22,053 bases of DNA from Ophiothrix spiculata (Eukaryota; Echinodermata; Ophiuroidea; Amphilepidida; Ophiotrichidae), in NCBI GenBank assembly GCA_000969725.1, contig JXSR01S018005.1; one strand, 5' to 3'. Under the pieces are notes generated by a model. It was given only the letters and a program-made list of their open reading frames with translations, was not told the DNA's origin and ran no database searches. A program made the translations under genes and the position numbers. Below, in pieces: positions 1-10,508 of the stretch; position 1 is the stretch's first letter; each line of letters starts with the position of its first letter.

Positions 1-296
1 TTAGCATCTTGCATATCTTGTCCCAACCCTGTGATCAAGACACACATCCTGCAATTGTAGATTAGCATCTTTCATATCTTGTCCCAACCCTGTGACCAAG
101 ACACACATCCTACAATTGTAGATTAGCATCTTTCATATCTTGTCCCAACCCTGTGATCAAGACACACATCCTGCAATTGTAGATTAGCATCTTTCATATC
201 TTGTCCCAACTCTGTGATCAAGACACACATCCTGCAATTGTACATTTGGATCTTTCACATCTTGTCCCAACCCTGTGATCAAGAAACATATCCTGC
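1..296. repeat. 61-bp tandem repeat (minisatellite), about 5 units
   Basis: Units begin near 1, 62, 123, 184 and 245, giving a constant 61-bp period. Each unit runs from TTAGCATCTT through CTTGTCCCAACCCTGTGATC to CAATTGTAGA. The first four units differ at only a few positions. The fifth (245-296) is clearly more diverged, as expected at an array edge. The array is cut by the left edge of the window, so its true length is unknown. No coding potential or transposon ends are visible inside the unit. Confidence 0.95.
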
Positions 297-314
297 ATAA
301 GTTGTGCAAAGATC

Positions 315-712
315 AAGTTGATTTATCCACTAGTAGCATTTTGCCATTGCAAACTTGCATCTTATAGATTCAACAGCTCCAGAATAATTTAACAAGTGAT
401 GTAAAACAAAACAAACTCTACCTGACTTGAACAAAATTTTGAATTGCTAGCCAATAGAAACCTGGCATCCCCCACCCCATGAAATCCAATATTTGATCAT
501 TTTTACCGTACAATACTGTTGCAGGGAAGGGTAGGTTTGGGGCTTGGGTTAAAATAAATGGAAACGAAAGTGGATGTGTTCCTCAAAAGACAAGGTTGAG
601 ATTCTCCAAAATTGTACTGGCAAGGATGGTCATCCAGTCCTTTACATCTTGTTGAATCTAAAATTACTCATGAGATTCATCCCATACATTATCTGTCTAG
701 TGGATAAGCAAA
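315..712. mobile_element. Possible degenerate inverted-repeat element
   Basis: TTATCCACTAG at 323-333 and TAGATTCAACA near 366-376 recur in inverted orientation as TGTTGAATCTA near 651-661 and CTAGTGGATAA near 697-707, with similar spacing on both arms (about 43 and 47 bp). This is the pattern of an old non-autonomous DNA element with terminal inverted repeats of about 60 bp. The arms are only partly matched between those anchors and I see no target-site duplication. The interior has no ORF. It could also be two unrelated copies of a shorter repeat in opposite orientation. Confidence 0.4.
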
Positions 713-860
713 TTTGTGAATCCAATACAACAACAATCAGTAGAATTTAGAGGATGCCTTGGGTTAAGCAATTAAGAAAGAAGAAGATTCGCAGCCAAGT
801 CATAAAACAAATTGCCTGATCAAAATTTGTTGATTTACTTTATACTGATGCGTCGGCAAT

Positions 861-1109
861 ATCACATACTGGCCTATCTGCAATGGCTGCCTTTTGTGAC
901 CTCAATTGGTAAACAATTGTTATAATGTTATTAACACTATCAATTAATTTAATTTGTACATGTTTTTACAAACGTGAGTTGGATCTAATATGGTATTTTC
1001 GACCTGAAAAGCAACGTACAACTTAAATTAAATTATTGTGTTGATTATAACAATTGTTTAGCAATTGAGTTCACACAAGGCAGCCATTGCAGATACGCCA
1101 GTATGTGAT
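861..1109. mobile_element. MITE with about 64-bp terminal inverted repeats
   Basis: The left arm (861-924) starts ATCACATACTGGC and runs through CAATGGCTGCCTT to CAATTGTTATAA. The right arm, ending in GTATGTGAT at 1109, is its near-perfect reverse complement with about four mismatches. The element is about 249 bp, AT-rich inside and without an ORF. I could not find a convincing target-site duplication, so the superfamily is unassigned. The high arm identity suggests a fairly recent insertion compared with other elements in the window. Confidence 0.85.
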
Positions 1110-1575
1110 GTTAAGAATAGGGCAACGGGTGCTCTTTAAATATGAAATCAAACATGGTAAATTTTTACACCTTGCTTCAGTCGTGTATCTTTAGGATCAA
1201 GAAATCAACAATGTTATCATTTTTTTTTTCAAATTCTTTTTAACCTGTATCTTATGGCCAGACCATATTCATAAAAGACACATTTAAGTACAACTCTTGT
1301 AATTAATTTCCATAAACTTGAGGCTTCTTAATGTTACACTTAAGAAATGAAAACTATTTGAGTCAAATTCTAATCAATCCTAAATTTATGGGGAACTTTT
1401 AAGGGATTTTCTTGTTCTTGAAAAACATAGTATTCTACAGCAGGTAATTGAAATATGCACCCTTCATGCAGCTTCCCATATCCTGGGTGGGGGCAGACTA
1501 TGATGGACAAATCTGGTGAAAGTTTTAGGACGATTGTGGTTATAAGTTCCTACCTGTAGATTTTTGGGGTTTTTT
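1110..1575. other. Anonymous AT-rich interval
   Basis: No ORF, repeat pair or structured element is visible. The stretch contains several poly-T runs (for example near 1215 and 1563) and leads into the LINE fragment that follows. Confidence 0.5.
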
Positions 1576-1582
1576 TTGTCAG

Positions 1583-1936
1583 TTAATAGATAAGAGACAA
1601 AGACGTTCACACGCCACACCACTTTTACGTTCCCTTCATTGGCTGCCCATACCTGTGAGGATTCAATTTAAGGTACTGTGCCTTTGTTTCAAAGCTCACC
1701 ACCAGAAGTCACCTCAATACTTGTCCTCTTATTTTCAGCTTTATAGGACCACGTATGCTCTGCGTTCTGATTTTACCATCACTTTCTCTGTTCCCCGCTC
1801 CAGGAAGCAATTGGGTGATCGTGCTTTATCAGTTGCTGGTCCCCGTCTTTGGAACGAGTTACCGCATAGCATTCGTGGTTGTAGTGATTTGTCAGGGTTC
1901 AAGGGCCGTCTTAAGTCTCATTTTTTTCCTACCTAA
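1583..1936 (+). pseudogene. LINE reverse transcriptase, C-terminal remnant
   Basis: The open frame encodes the region after the polymerase domain typical of CR1/L2-like non-LTR retrotransposons. Diagnostic strings are TPLLRSLHWLPIPVRIQFK (encoded from about 1616) and, nearer the end, SVAGPRLWNELPHSIR followed by GFKGRLKSHFF and a TAA stop at 1934-1936. The frame extends upstream of the first possible start (GTG at 1655), so it is a 5'-truncated piece of a larger ORF and not a small gene. The catalytic palm motifs and the endonuclease domain are absent. It is contiguous with the 3' hairpin and (ATT)6 tail, so the fragment is the 3' end of one insertion. The assignment to a LINE is firm; the exact clade is inference. 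Confidence 0.9.
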
Positions 1937-1957
1937 TTTTTCCCCTCTCCTTTTCTG

Positions 1958-1988
1958 TAGCGCCTTGCATACTTTGTAAAAGGCGCTA
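1958..1988 (+). other. LINE 3'-UTR hairpin
   Basis: TAGCGCCTT (1958-1966) pairs perfectly with AAGGCGCTA (1980-1988) around a 13-nt loop. It sits just upstream of the (ATT)6 tail. A 3'-terminal stem-loop is the feature that stringent-type LINE reverse transcriptases recognise, so a template-recognition role is likely by family analogy. Confidence 0.8.
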
Positions 1989-1998
1989 TACAAATCTC

Positions 1999-2016
1999 AT
2001 TATTATTATTATTATT
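1999..2016 (+). repeat. (ATT)6 LINE tail
   Basis: Six perfect ATT units end the LINE copy. Short tandem 3' tails replace poly(A) in CR1/L2/I-like elements. Confidence 0.95.
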
Positions 2017-2089
2017 AAGAGTCTAAACTTCTAAATTCAACAATAAAAAATGGGGGTCACCGACCATCTAAGCGCCCTATGCCGTCATA

Positions 2090-2574
2090 TACGAGGGGGT
2101 ATCAACAAGTCTTAAACTTTACCCAGAAGGGATTGAGCTATATCAATGTAATTTTGTCAGAATAGTCACTCGTCCTTATGTACATTATGTTGCAGAAATT
2201 GTCTCATAAGTATTTTTACTTTCTTTACAGGTGGTGATTAAGGTCATGTACCCACCAGCTTAATACATAAGCTGCATTGAGGAAATTGAGACATGCAGCG
2301 CCCCTGCATTTGAAGGGTTATTGGGCCCAGTAAATCTTATTGGCACCACCAAAGTTTAGTTGTTTGATACCATAGTATCGAGTAGGGTTTCCTCTATCCA
2401 TTAATACCAAAATTTTGGAAATCGGTCCATGAATGATGTCACAATAGTTTAATAAAACATGGCTCTATATCTCATATAGTATGTATCTATATATGTAAGT
2501 ATCTCATAATGAAATTTCTTTCCTGGCGCCATTTCTTCTGGGTAGAGTTTACAACTTTTTGATACCCCCTTGTA
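2090..2574. mobile_element. Mariner-like MITE, copy 1 (481 bp, TA flanks)
   Basis: TA (2090-2091) is followed by CGAGGGGGTATCAACAAGTC. The other end reads ...CTTTTTGATACCCCCTTG followed by TA (2573-2574). The terminal inverted repeats extend about 40 bp, including TTTACCCAGAAG on the left and CTTCTGGGTAGA on the right. The TA target duplication and the end structure fit the Tc1/mariner superfamily. The interior is non-coding, so mobilisation would need a transposase supplied in trans. A diverged second copy lies at 8638-9215. Confidence 0.85.
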
Positions 2575-2974
2575 TTAGGACATCATTTTCCTTTAAATGG
2601 ATGATAACTTGAAAACTCAAGTGTTAAATTTCTTGATGTAATTAATATTTTTTATCTGTACAATGTTATAAAACGAATTTAGTGTCCGGATATTCTATTT
2701 GCATTAAATGTCCACTGTCAAACAAAATTTGACATTAAAACTGATCCTCCTTTGACATAAATCTAAGGAAACACTCTATAATGTGCATTTAAGTTACTCT
2801 GTTGAACTTGAGTTACTCGTGGCTTTAGGCACGCCGCAAACAATATGCAATCACACACCAATTGATCTGACTAAAAATAGAACTAATAAGACATAACCTA
2901 GGAATGGCAAGTTGTTGAACTTGGATTATGAGTTAAAGCTACAGGCCCAAGTTGCAGAAGACGGACTCACAATT
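2575..2974. other. Anonymous interval between two MITEs
   Basis: AT-rich sequence with no ORF or recognisable repeat. It separates the mariner-like element from family Y copy 1. Confidence 0.5.
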
Positions 2975-3395
2975 TGTGACCGTCCATCCCCAACCAGTCG
3001 TTAATGCAGTCTCTTGTCATTTTAAACTTTGACTCTAACCATAATCCGATTCCCTAAAACCATGTTAGAAAGATTCAAATTACACCTCAATGAACTTTAC
3101 TCGATTTTCAGAAGTCAAGTTATGGTCCGTCAAAGTTTGTCATGGAGTAAAAAGTATACCTGAGATAAACGTGTTTAAAGATCAGTATTAGCTCTATATT
3201 TTCTGTTGATTGTCTTAAAAATACGCAGATTTATTTCATATTTCATATCATTTTCTTAACATGAAACTGTGCCGGTATTTTGAAGTAAGCACAAGGATTG
3301 TGAATCTGCTAAAAAAAATCAATTTTTGGCAAATTATGACCTTTTTTTTTGTATTTTCATCTCTAGTGTAAATTAAAGTTTCTATTTACAGCAAC
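2975..3395. mobile_element. Family Y element, copy 1 (degraded right end)
   Basis: It begins TGTGACCGTCCATCCCC and aligns by eye along its length with the copy at 5134-5559. Shared landmarks include CTCTTGTCATTTT, AGAAGTCAAGTTATGGTC, GAGATAAACG and AAGCACAAGGATTGTGAATC. The right terminus is eroded: where copy 2 has GGGCTGGAAGGTCACA this copy reads AGCAACATTTGTGA, so its end is approximate. There is no coding frame. Confidence 0.8.
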
Positions 3396-3732
3396 ATTTG
3401 TGATATGAACATGGCAGAAAGATAACATATTTTACTCATGTATATTAACTAATGTGTGTAATGGAATACACAAGTACAAGAAGGGCACAACTCAACAATT
3501 TTGGTTAAACTGAATCATTCCTACAACAGCAGGCTTCACAAAATTTAGTTTAAAACACTACACATATGATTAAAAGACAGGAGACAGTATGGTCCGTATG
3601 TTCAAAAGAAGTTTAAGAGTTACAACCAGGTTTAAAGTTAGAACTGGTCTAAGTGAAATTTTGTTTCACAGCTAAATATATTTTCCTCAACCAATATTGC
3701 AAATGCAATTTTTGTAGGCCGTAGCTTAATCA
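3396..3732. other. Anonymous AT-rich interval
   Basis: No ORF or repeat pair is seen. It runs into the tRNA-derived SINE at 3733. Confidence 0.5.
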
Positions 3733-4000
3733 GCGCCAGTCAAGTTAGCTCAATCGGTAAGGCGCTCGCTTGCGGTGCAGAAAGTCCTGAGTTTGAACCC
3801 CGCTGGTGCCAAAAGTTGAGTGTGCTTGAAATTCCCTTGTCAAAACTTTAGGAGCTGATCCGGGCAGCGATGGTGCGTATGTGGACTGATCAAGGTTCAA
3901 CGACCATAGTGGTTGCCGCAGAACCTGAAATGATGCTTGTGGTGGAATGGAGCTTACTTGGGCCACATCTGGGAGGCATAGTGCACTAGAAATCCCCAGT
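3733..4000 (+). mobile_element. tRNA-derived SINE, plus strand
   Basis: The 5' 77 nt fold like a tRNA. GCGCCAG (3733-3739) pairs with CTGGTGC (3803-3809) as a seven-pair acceptor stem with one G-U. There is an A-box-like TTAGCTCAATCGGTAAGGCG and a B-box-like GTTTGAACC. The D, anticodon and T stems contain mismatches, so it is not a working tRNA gene. An unrelated body of about 190 bp follows, which is the SINE layout (Pol III promoter head plus body). I do not recognise the body. It ends against the tail of an oppositely oriented SINE, so its own 3' tail cannot be separated. Confidence 0.75.
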
Positions 4001-4137
4001 ATTTGTTTATTTATTTATTTTAACGCAACAACTGAGGATAAAGTGCCTTGCCTAAGGACAAAACACGTTGACATAAGCGGGGCTCGAATTAAGAGATTAT
4101 GAGACAGGTGCCTTATCCACTCAGCCGCACAGGCTCC
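4001..4137 (-). mobile_element. Short tRNA-derived SINE, minus strand
   Basis: Read on the minus strand, the element starts at 4137 with a tRNA-like head. The A-box-like GGCTGAGTGGATAAGGC corresponds to 4110-4126 and the B-box-like AATTCGAGCCCC to 4079-4090. A body containing TTAGGCAAGGCACTTTATCC follows, then an AAATAAATAAATAAACAAAT tail (4001-4020). The head, short body and A-rich tail make it a SINE of about 137 bp. The GGCAAGGCACTTTATCC core is, from memory, common in SINEs of marine invertebrates; a library search would be needed to name it. Confidence 0.8.
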
Positions 4138-4308
4138 TCCAAAAAAAATTGAACTAATATAATATCAGACCAATGTGTAGCACCCAGCAAAATGCCATGT
4201 TTATTTCTAAGTTATGATTTTTGTTTTGTTTTGTTACAATTCTTCTACATATACCGTCCCCTAAAAATGTCTTTTAGACATTCTTGTATAAGGTCCAGTG
4301 ATACCATA

Positions 4309-4412
4309 GATCTCTGTCATAACTAAATTCTGGTACTGGTCATAACATGTTATATTATTTGATCTTTGTCAGAGCTAACTCATGGTTCTGGTAATATTGA
4401 AGACGGGTTATA
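4309..4412. repeat. Degenerate 52-bp direct duplication
   Basis: GATCTCTGTCATAACTAA from 4309 is echoed by GATCTTTGTCAGAGCTAA from 4361, followed by TTCTGGTACTGGTCAT versus ATGGTTCTGGTAAT. Two units at a 52-bp offset with moderate divergence; no function is evident. Confidence 0.5.
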
Positions 4413-4620
4413 ATGCAAAGAGTTCAATATTTTTTCAGGTCAGGAATATTCAGTTCATGTGGAAAAGGTGCCGATTACATGTATAGCCGGTTTGCTATCT
4501 TATATCCATCCTACTTACACAAAACACACCATTGACGATAAGAGGCCAACAAGTTTGAAAATATGGCACAAGTAGGTCAGGCATATCATATCTCAAGTGT
4601 GTCGGCATGCATCATGTCCT

Positions 4621-4645
4621 CTTTAACAAAGCCAATTTGTTAAAG
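4621..4645. other. Perfect 10-bp stem-loop
   Basis: CTTTAACAAA (4621-4630) and TTTGTTAAAG (4636-4645) are perfect reverse complements around a five-base loop, GCCAA. It lies in otherwise anonymous sequence 45 bp before family X copy 1. It could be the relic of a foldback element or a chance hairpin in AT-rich DNA. Confidence 0.6.
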
Positions 4646-4690
4646 CTGATCTCAATTAATGGCGATGGCTCACACCTATCAAACTTTGAA

Positions 4691-5133
4691 ATATATGACC
4701 CGTCATATCGAAAGGTACCTTCAGGGTCCCAGAATGAAATTATTTTTTTTGGTCTCATCTGAAAGATTATATTTTAAGCTTTAAAATGACACCTTGCTTT
4801 TGGTTATTGGATGTTCGACTGCAAAGTTACATCCAAATTGGTAAAAGGCATCAGGTTGATTCAGAAAACCGAGAAAATTGAGTTTAAAGTGTTTTTACTG
4901 GTAAAACTTGAATGGAGAAGGGATTTTTATCTCGGTTTTTAAAACATTTGTCTTATGTTTTGGATGTTGGAACCTGATTAATATGATAGAATACACTTAA
5001 AAGGTAACATTTCTGATGAAAGTAGAAATTCGACCTTGGACCTGATTTTTTGACTATGCTCAGCTTCAATGGCCAGTATCTCGTAATTTACTATGCCAAC
5101 CTTAAGGTACCTTTAGATATGACGGAACACATA
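4691..5133. mobile_element. Family X element, copy 1
   Basis: It starts ATATATGACCCGTCATATCG and ends with GGTACCTTTAGATATGACGGAACACATA, the inverted counterpart. Both ends carry the palindrome AAGGTACCTT. The roughly 440-bp body aligns throughout with copy 2 (8168-8619), including GCTTTAAAATGACACCTTGC, TGATGTTCG-like and GACTATGCTCAGCTTCAATG blocks. No ORF is conserved between copies, so the family is non-autonomous. It abuts family Y copy 2 with no spacer. Confidence 0.85.
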
Positions 5134-5559
5134 TGTGACCGTCCAGCCCAAAACAGCAGTAAATGCCAGCTCTTGTCATTTTCAATTTTTTAACTATTTG
5201 CAAAGACCATGCTATAAGGATTAAAATGACACCTTAATGAACTTCACACGATTTCCAGAAGTCAAGTTATGGTCTGTCAAAGGTTGTCAGGGAGTAAAAC
5301 GTATATCTGAGATAAACGCGTTCAAAGACAAGTTAAGCCCAATACTTTCTGTTGATCGTCTTAAGAATATGCCAATTTATTTCACATTTCCTATTATTTT
5401 CTTGAAATGAAACTTTGCTGGTATTTTGTAGTAAGCACTAGGATTGTGAATCTGTCATAAAATAAATTATGGACAAATATTGACCTTGACATGTATTTTC
5501 ACCTGTAGCGCAAAACGAAGTTTCTGGCATTTACTGCTCATACGGGCTGGAAGGTCACA
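5134..5559. mobile_element. Family Y element, copy 2 (complete, 426 bp)
   Basis: The termini are TGTGACCGTCCAGCCC (from 5134) and GGGCTGGAAGGTCACA (to 5559), inverted repeats of about 16 bp with one mismatch. The body matches copy 1 at 2975-3395. No coding frame is preserved between the two copies. The left end joins the right end of X copy 1 through CACATATGTG, so the two insertions share a boundary. Confidence 0.85.
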
Positions 5560-6106
5560 AATGGTAAACATTTTGGGCCTTGCATCAAAGTTGTGCAGTA
5601 ATATACCTTTAACATCCATGATGTAAGCAAAGATGCACTGAGCTTGGCTAATGCTCTTAATCTTTCTGTCCACGAGGGGAATCAGAGGCATATTGCATGC
5701 TCATGTAAGATGCATCAACTCAGAGCAAGGCCGTTCTTCTTTAGTACTGACCAACATTCCTACGGGAATCTAGCGGTCAAGGTGGCATTTCTAGTCAAAC
5801 TTCATGATCCCAAAAGGGTATATTCTTAGACTATATTCTTACTTGACAACTATCACCATATTGAGTATACAATGACAGCTATATTCACTCATAAAGTCCA
5901 CATAGTGCAAGGCCATGTTTTTAAACTATACGAGATTAATAACCTGTGTGATAGCACAATACAATCTATTAAGATTATTTCTTTTTTTTGCGCAAACAAT
6001 TGCGCGGTCATTATCAGGTAACAATGACTTCTTATAATGACCCACGTATGTGAGGTCATTAGCACTGAACGCGTTTTTTCTTAAAACTCCAATCAAGCGC
6101 GCGTAA
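5560..6106. other. Interval with no recognisable gene
   Basis: Short overlapping frames occur on both strands near 5600-5830, but neither resembles a known protein. The minus-strand frame is closed by a stop just upstream of its ATG (5691) and runs directly into family Y, which argues against a real exon. The remainder is AT-rich, with a poly-T run near 5981. Confidence 0.5.
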
Positions 6107-6330
6107 CACCGGTGTGACATCGGTATGATACCGGTGAATGCTTGCGATGTTCAGTCGGTCACCCAACGGTTGGTAACCGGTGGTTATGTGACCATAACTG
6201 AAGACATTGTATACAAGCCGCCAGGTTTAAACCTAGAATTAAATTCTTGTGGCATGCTTACGGCTCACAGACACTGCCCGGTCTCCGTACAGACACCATA
6301 CGTCAACGACCGGTGTCCAGTCAGTGTAAC
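6107..6330. other. CpG-richer segment with four ACCGGT motifs
   Basis: ACCGGT occurs at 6108-6113, 6130-6135, 6176-6181 and 6309-6314, the first within the palindrome CACCGGTG. GGTTTAAACC (near 6222) and a GAATTAAATTC palindrome also occur. CpG dinucleotides are visibly denser than in the flanks. ACACTG...CCGGTC and GACCGG...CAGTGT near 6270-6330 form an imperfect inverted pair. A 72-codon frame spans 6125-6343 but resembles nothing I know. It could be a small regulatory patch or an eroded inverted-repeat element. Confidence 0.45.
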
Positions 6331-6415
6331 AGCTCATGATTAACTGTAAACATTTGGTAAACAGAAAGTTCCAACATTACCCTTATAGTTCAAAGGTCCT
6401 CACAATAGCCCTCAA

Positions 6416-6726
6416 CTCTTTCACTCCGGAATAAAATTTTCACCATCCATCCTATTTCGACGGAAAGCCACTCTGAGCGGCTCACAGACACCTCACTTTA
6501 TGATAGCATACGATAACTGTAAGGTGCCAGGGTTGCTCTCTTTGCTAATAAAATAATTGCACTAGATGGCTCTCTGTTTCAACCGCTTGCTGGCAAATTT
6601 TCAACCAATTCTGGCTTGTAGTTTTTTCATAAAGCAATTTGAAAAACTTGTGTCAAAATAGAAATTGCGGCCAATCGTGCACACTTTTGCAAGCTGCTGT
6701 GAGTAGCTTGCCAGAGTGAAAGAATT
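6416..6726. mobile_element. Putative MITE with CTCTTTCACTC ends
   Basis: CTCTTTCACTCCGG at 6416-6429 is matched in inverted orientation by CCAGAGTGAAAGAATT near 6711-6726. The right subterminal region contains a hairpin, GCAAGCT...AGCTTGC (about 6689-6709). The element would be about 310 bp with no ORF. The short end match and lack of a clear target duplication make this a moderate call. Confidence 0.45.
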
Positions 6727-6811
6727 AAAGAAGGCACAAGAGCTGTTAAAGAGAAAACTCTCAAGTTACCCTCATAGCCAAAAGGTCCCCTCAATAGACA
6801 AGTCGGTTCAA

Positions 6812-7210
6812 TTCCGTATCAGAATTAGGATATGGCGGGGTATCCAAATTCTGATACGCCTGTTGTGGCGCATGAAAAAAAATTGATAGCGCAAGCTGGC
6901 AAGTACATGTAGAACATTTTTCTTGCATTTATGATAAATGTATCTGTGGAAATGTCATTTCCATCTGTGTAATTCCAGCGGGACAGCTTCGAAACATGTC
7001 CTGATAGCTCCTTATCACAGAAGGCAAGATAATTTGGGCAAAACTTTCTTAGAATTTAGATGACAAATGATGATAATGTTATTGACTTTTATACATACCG
7101 GTATGGTGTGCAGCAAAGCAGATATCCCGTTTCAGCTGTTTTTAATCTAAATTTGGATACGGTATCAGAATTTTGATACGGAGTATCTAAATTCAGATAC
7201 GTATCCGAAT
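6812..7210. mobile_element. Inverted-repeat element rich in GTATCAGAATT motifs
   Basis: The left arm contains AATTCCGTATCAGAATTAGG and, after GGGGTATCC, AAATTCTGATACG. The right arm (about 7145-7210) carries the same order inverted: GGTATCAGAATTTTGATACG, then ATCTAAATTCAGATACG and CCGAATT. The arms are about 55 bp and are themselves built of repeated GATACG/CGTATC units. Length is about 400 bp, with no ORF. The boundaries are approximate. Confidence 0.6.
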
Positions 7211-8167
7211 TGTGAGTTCTGCCGAACTGAAATACGCTAAAAGTCACAATAGACTTTGAACAGAAGGCATCCATCATAACCCAAAGTCCCCCTCACTATC
7301 CATCAGGAAAAGACTTTGAATATATGGCAACATATAACACATTCAAGACCCTGATTAAAGCAGACACCACAATTACCCAAGGTGCATTTCAATAAGTAGC
7401 CAATGGCTCCAATTATGGTCACAGATTAAAGGATTAAACATTCTCCAGGTTCATTTCATGTTCCAAAACAAAACTCATTCTTTAGCATAATCAAGTGAGC
7501 ATCAAAATTGAAACAATTTAGCTGTTTGACTTAAGGTCCTATAAAGACAACTGTGATTTTGCGGAGGAGAATGGGTAGGAAATGTTGATTAAAACAACTC
7601 GTAATGCTAATTGTTATTTTCCTTCTTCCTTTTTTACCTCAACTAATCATTTGTATTTTTAACATACACATGCAAGCAATTTTTTTTAATGTTTATAAAA
7701 ATATCAAAATAATACCTTGGAAAATTTGTTGTTTTTAGATAAAAGTTGAGTCAAAATAAACCAAACAAAAAAGATTCTTACAAATTTCCTAGCTTTTTTG
7801 TCAGGTCATTTTTTTGGACAAATACTTTAAAATACGATTGATTTATACTTTTTTCTTACAGAACATTTTATATCTGTTTCATGCAAAACTAATTGCTACT
7901 CAATCAGATTTCATTTATATCGATAAAATAATGACTATTTTAATGATAGAAAATTTGATGCGGATGTATTCTTTATAATATTAATTTGTCATCAAATCTT
8001 AATTCTAATCCTGAAGTGCACTAGTGGATAGGTGTTAATAATTTAAAGACGGATAATTATTACATAGAATATTCTATATGATTGTGGAATCTGTGCCAAC
8101 TTTAAATGATGACAGGGTGACCGTATCAGCTATACAAAATAAGGATTGTTTTTGTCGCCCGATAATA
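7211..8167. other. AT-rich anonymous interval
   Basis: There is no ORF of note, no inverted pair and no recognised element across nearly 1 kb. 7377-7425 carries one diverged member of a dispersed motif (GGTGCATTTCAA...GCCAATGGCTCCAATTA) that recurs near 10063 and 10196. Confidence 0.5.
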
Positions 8168-8619
8168 TATGTGACCCGTCATATCAAAAGGTACCTTACG
8201 GGTCCCAAAATCAAAATTGATTTTTTTTTTGGGTCTCATCTGATAGTTTGCATTTAAAGCTTTAAAATGATATCTTGCTTTTTGGTAATCTGATGTTCGG
8301 TTGCAAAAGTAACATCCAAAATGATAAAGGGTATGGGCTGATTTGGAAAAACTATAGTTGTGAGAAAATCAAGTTTAAAGTTTCTGTACTGGTACAACTT
8401 GAATGGACAAAGGATTTTTGTCTCGGTTTTTAAAACATTCCTCTTATGTTTTTGATGTTAGAACCTGATTAATATGATAGAACACACTTCAAAGGTAATG
8501 TTTCTGATGAAATAAGAAATTCGACCTTGGATGTGATTTTTGACTATGCTCAGCTTCAATGGCCTGTATCTTGTAATTTACTATGCCGACCTGTACCTTT
8601 CAATATGACGGGTCACATA
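8168..8619. mobile_element. Family X element, copy 2 (complete)
   Basis: Ends TATGTGACCCGTCATATC (from 8168) and AATATGACGGGTCACATA (to 8619) are inverted repeats. The body aligns with copy 1 (4691-5133) over its full length. At 452 bp it is the best-preserved copy and the best seed for defining the family. Its 3' part contains a 73-codon frame that runs out of the element and is not conserved in copy 1, so it is not a gene. Confidence 0.9.
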
Positions 8620-8637
8620 TTTTTAAACAAGTATATG

Positions 8638-9215
8638 CGAGGGGGTATCAAAATAAATTTAAAGATCACTAAGAAGGGAAGGAGATATATCAATGAACTT
8701 TTGTTAGGATGGTCACTCGTCCTTGTGTATATTATAGTGCAAAATTGAAATCAATGGCATTAATACTTTCCATACAGGTGTTGATAGATGTCAACAATCT
8801 GCCTCCGCTAACCAGATAAACTGCATGGAGAAATTAAAGATATGTGGCAAGATTAATCCCTGCATTTGGAACGTTATGGCTCAGTAATTCTATGAAGATA
8901 CATCCGAAGATATTTGATACCATAGTATAGGGTAGGGTCTCTTCTTTCCATGGATACCAAATTTATGGAAACTGGTCAAAATATGTTGTCATAAGAACGT
9001 AATAAAGCATTGCTGACCTGAAAATGTTGATTTTACCGAAATACATTGTGGTTTTTAGTCTACAAAGTCAGTCTGTGGACAGTCAGTTCTAAGTGGGAGA
9101 AATATTTTACTTTACACAGTGGCTATGTAAAAATGACTTAAGGGTCACATAATAAAATTGAGTTCCTGGCTGTATTTCTTTTTGGAGATCTTTAAAACTT
9201 TTTGATACCCCCTCG
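8638..9215. mobile_element. Mariner-like MITE, copy 2 (about 578 bp)
   Basis: It starts CGAGGGGGTATCAAAA and ends CTTTTTGATACCCCCTCG followed by TA (9216-9217). Internal blocks match copy 1: GGTCACTCGTCCTT, TTTGATACCATAGTAT and ATGGATACCAAATTTATGG. It is longer than copy 1 through extra sequence around 9011-9150. The left TA flank is imperfect (TATG before CGAGG). Non-coding. Confidence 0.8.
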
Positions 9216-9318
9216 TATGTACATTGTGACTAACAGATTACCAGTTCCAATATGCCTGAGATGATACCTCACCAAGTGGCACTCCTGTCATAAACACTGA
9301 TTTATTTCCCATGCTGTA

Positions 9319-9840
9319 CACTCCCGGTCAAAAGTGTTTGCGCACCCTTTCGCACGGGCAAAAACGTAATTATTATATCAAACGACCAAGACTCTGAAAA
9401 AATTCATGTTTTTTATAGGTGTTTAATGTATCCAATATAAGTAATTTATGTTTCCTCTGATATTCGATCTTCAATAACCATAAAAATAGCCGATTTCCTG
9501 GACCATGTACAAATACATCACATCCATTTTGTGGTATACCTATGTTTTTTATTTTTCAATGCTCGTTATCACCGTATAGCCGTAAAGAACATTTTCAGGT
9601 AATAAGTTTTACAACAAAAGTGCAGTTATGTATTTAAATTCCATTTATTATGTGCAGAAGAAAGCACATAATATGTTTAGCACGCCATATTTTCAAATGT
9701 GTTAAATACAATTCTTGTTGAGTTGTTTAGATATATGTATGCAAAATATAAATCCGAAAAAAATATGGCGCAAATGATGAACGTTTCTCGGGATATGCCT
9801 GGTTAAAGGTTTTGTGCGCAAACACTTTTGACCGGGAGTG
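9319..9840. mobile_element. Tc1-like MITE with perfect 27-bp TIRs
   Basis: TA (9317-9318) is followed by CACTCCCGGTCAAAAGTG..., and the element ends ...CACTTTTGACCGGGAGTG followed by TA (9841-9842). The terminal 27 bp are exact reverse complements, and weaker symmetry continues inward (CCTTT, GGCA, AACGT). CACTCCCGGTCAAAAGT is a typical Tc1-type end. At 522 bp with no transposase frame it is non-autonomous. The perfect ends suggest a young insertion. Confidence 0.93.
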
Positions 9841-9842
9841 TA

Positions 9843-10508
9843 CATTCATGGTTTGACATTCACACTGCAATTGATAAGAATTTAAGAGGTTCAGTGCCCG
9901 ACAACCCAGTAACTACCTAAGAATGCTGGCGGCTTTTTCACAGATATCCAAATGGCTTGGGATACAACTAGTCACAAACTGTTCATCTCACTACAGCCTT
10001 GCTAGATGCTGGATATGTTCAATGCAGGCTTGTCAAGCAATAGACACTGCAAAAGTACATTACAGGTATTCAAATTAATGGCTAATGGCTTCAATTACAT
10101 GAGAAATTCCTTTTACTAGTTGCTGAGCAAATACTACAGGTATTTCAAACAATTGTGAATACCTAACTCAATCTGATCAAGTTTATATACCTGATGAGGT
10201 GCATATTCAAATTAAGGGCTTATGGCTGTAAATTAGCATTCTTGGGTGGAGGGTGGAAAACGGAACACCGGCAGAATTATTTTCAATGTTAATTACACAT
10301 TTTGTAAAATTAAAATATGCTTGTAATCTACACGGCCCTTCTTAAGTAGGACCTTTCTCTTAACTTTGGCAAGTCTTTTCATAAAAGTCTGGGCATATTT
10401 GCTCGAACTTGAAGAATTTTAATTCATGACTGAAACTTACAAAGATACAGTAGTATTTTACCATGCAACTAACTGTCCTCAAACACGTTTTCACAGAATC
10501 CAAGACCA
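9843..10508. other. Interval with dispersed degenerate repeats only
   Basis: Two similar motifs occur: AGGTATTCAAATTAATGGCT from 10065, and a second copy with ATATTCAAATTAAGGGCTTATGGC near 10202. They echo 7377-7425. No ORF or transposon ends are seen otherwise. Confidence 0.5.

Larger units (their letters stand above)
1583..2016 (+). mobile_element. 5'-truncated LINE 3' end (CR1/L2-like)
   Basis: The element comprises the reverse-transcriptase remnant, a short 3' UTR (1937-1998) and a simple-repeat tail. Truncation at the 5' side is the usual outcome of target-primed reverse transcription. The 5' boundary is uncertain because the poly-T region near 1563-1578 may or may not belong to the element. 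Confidence 0.85.
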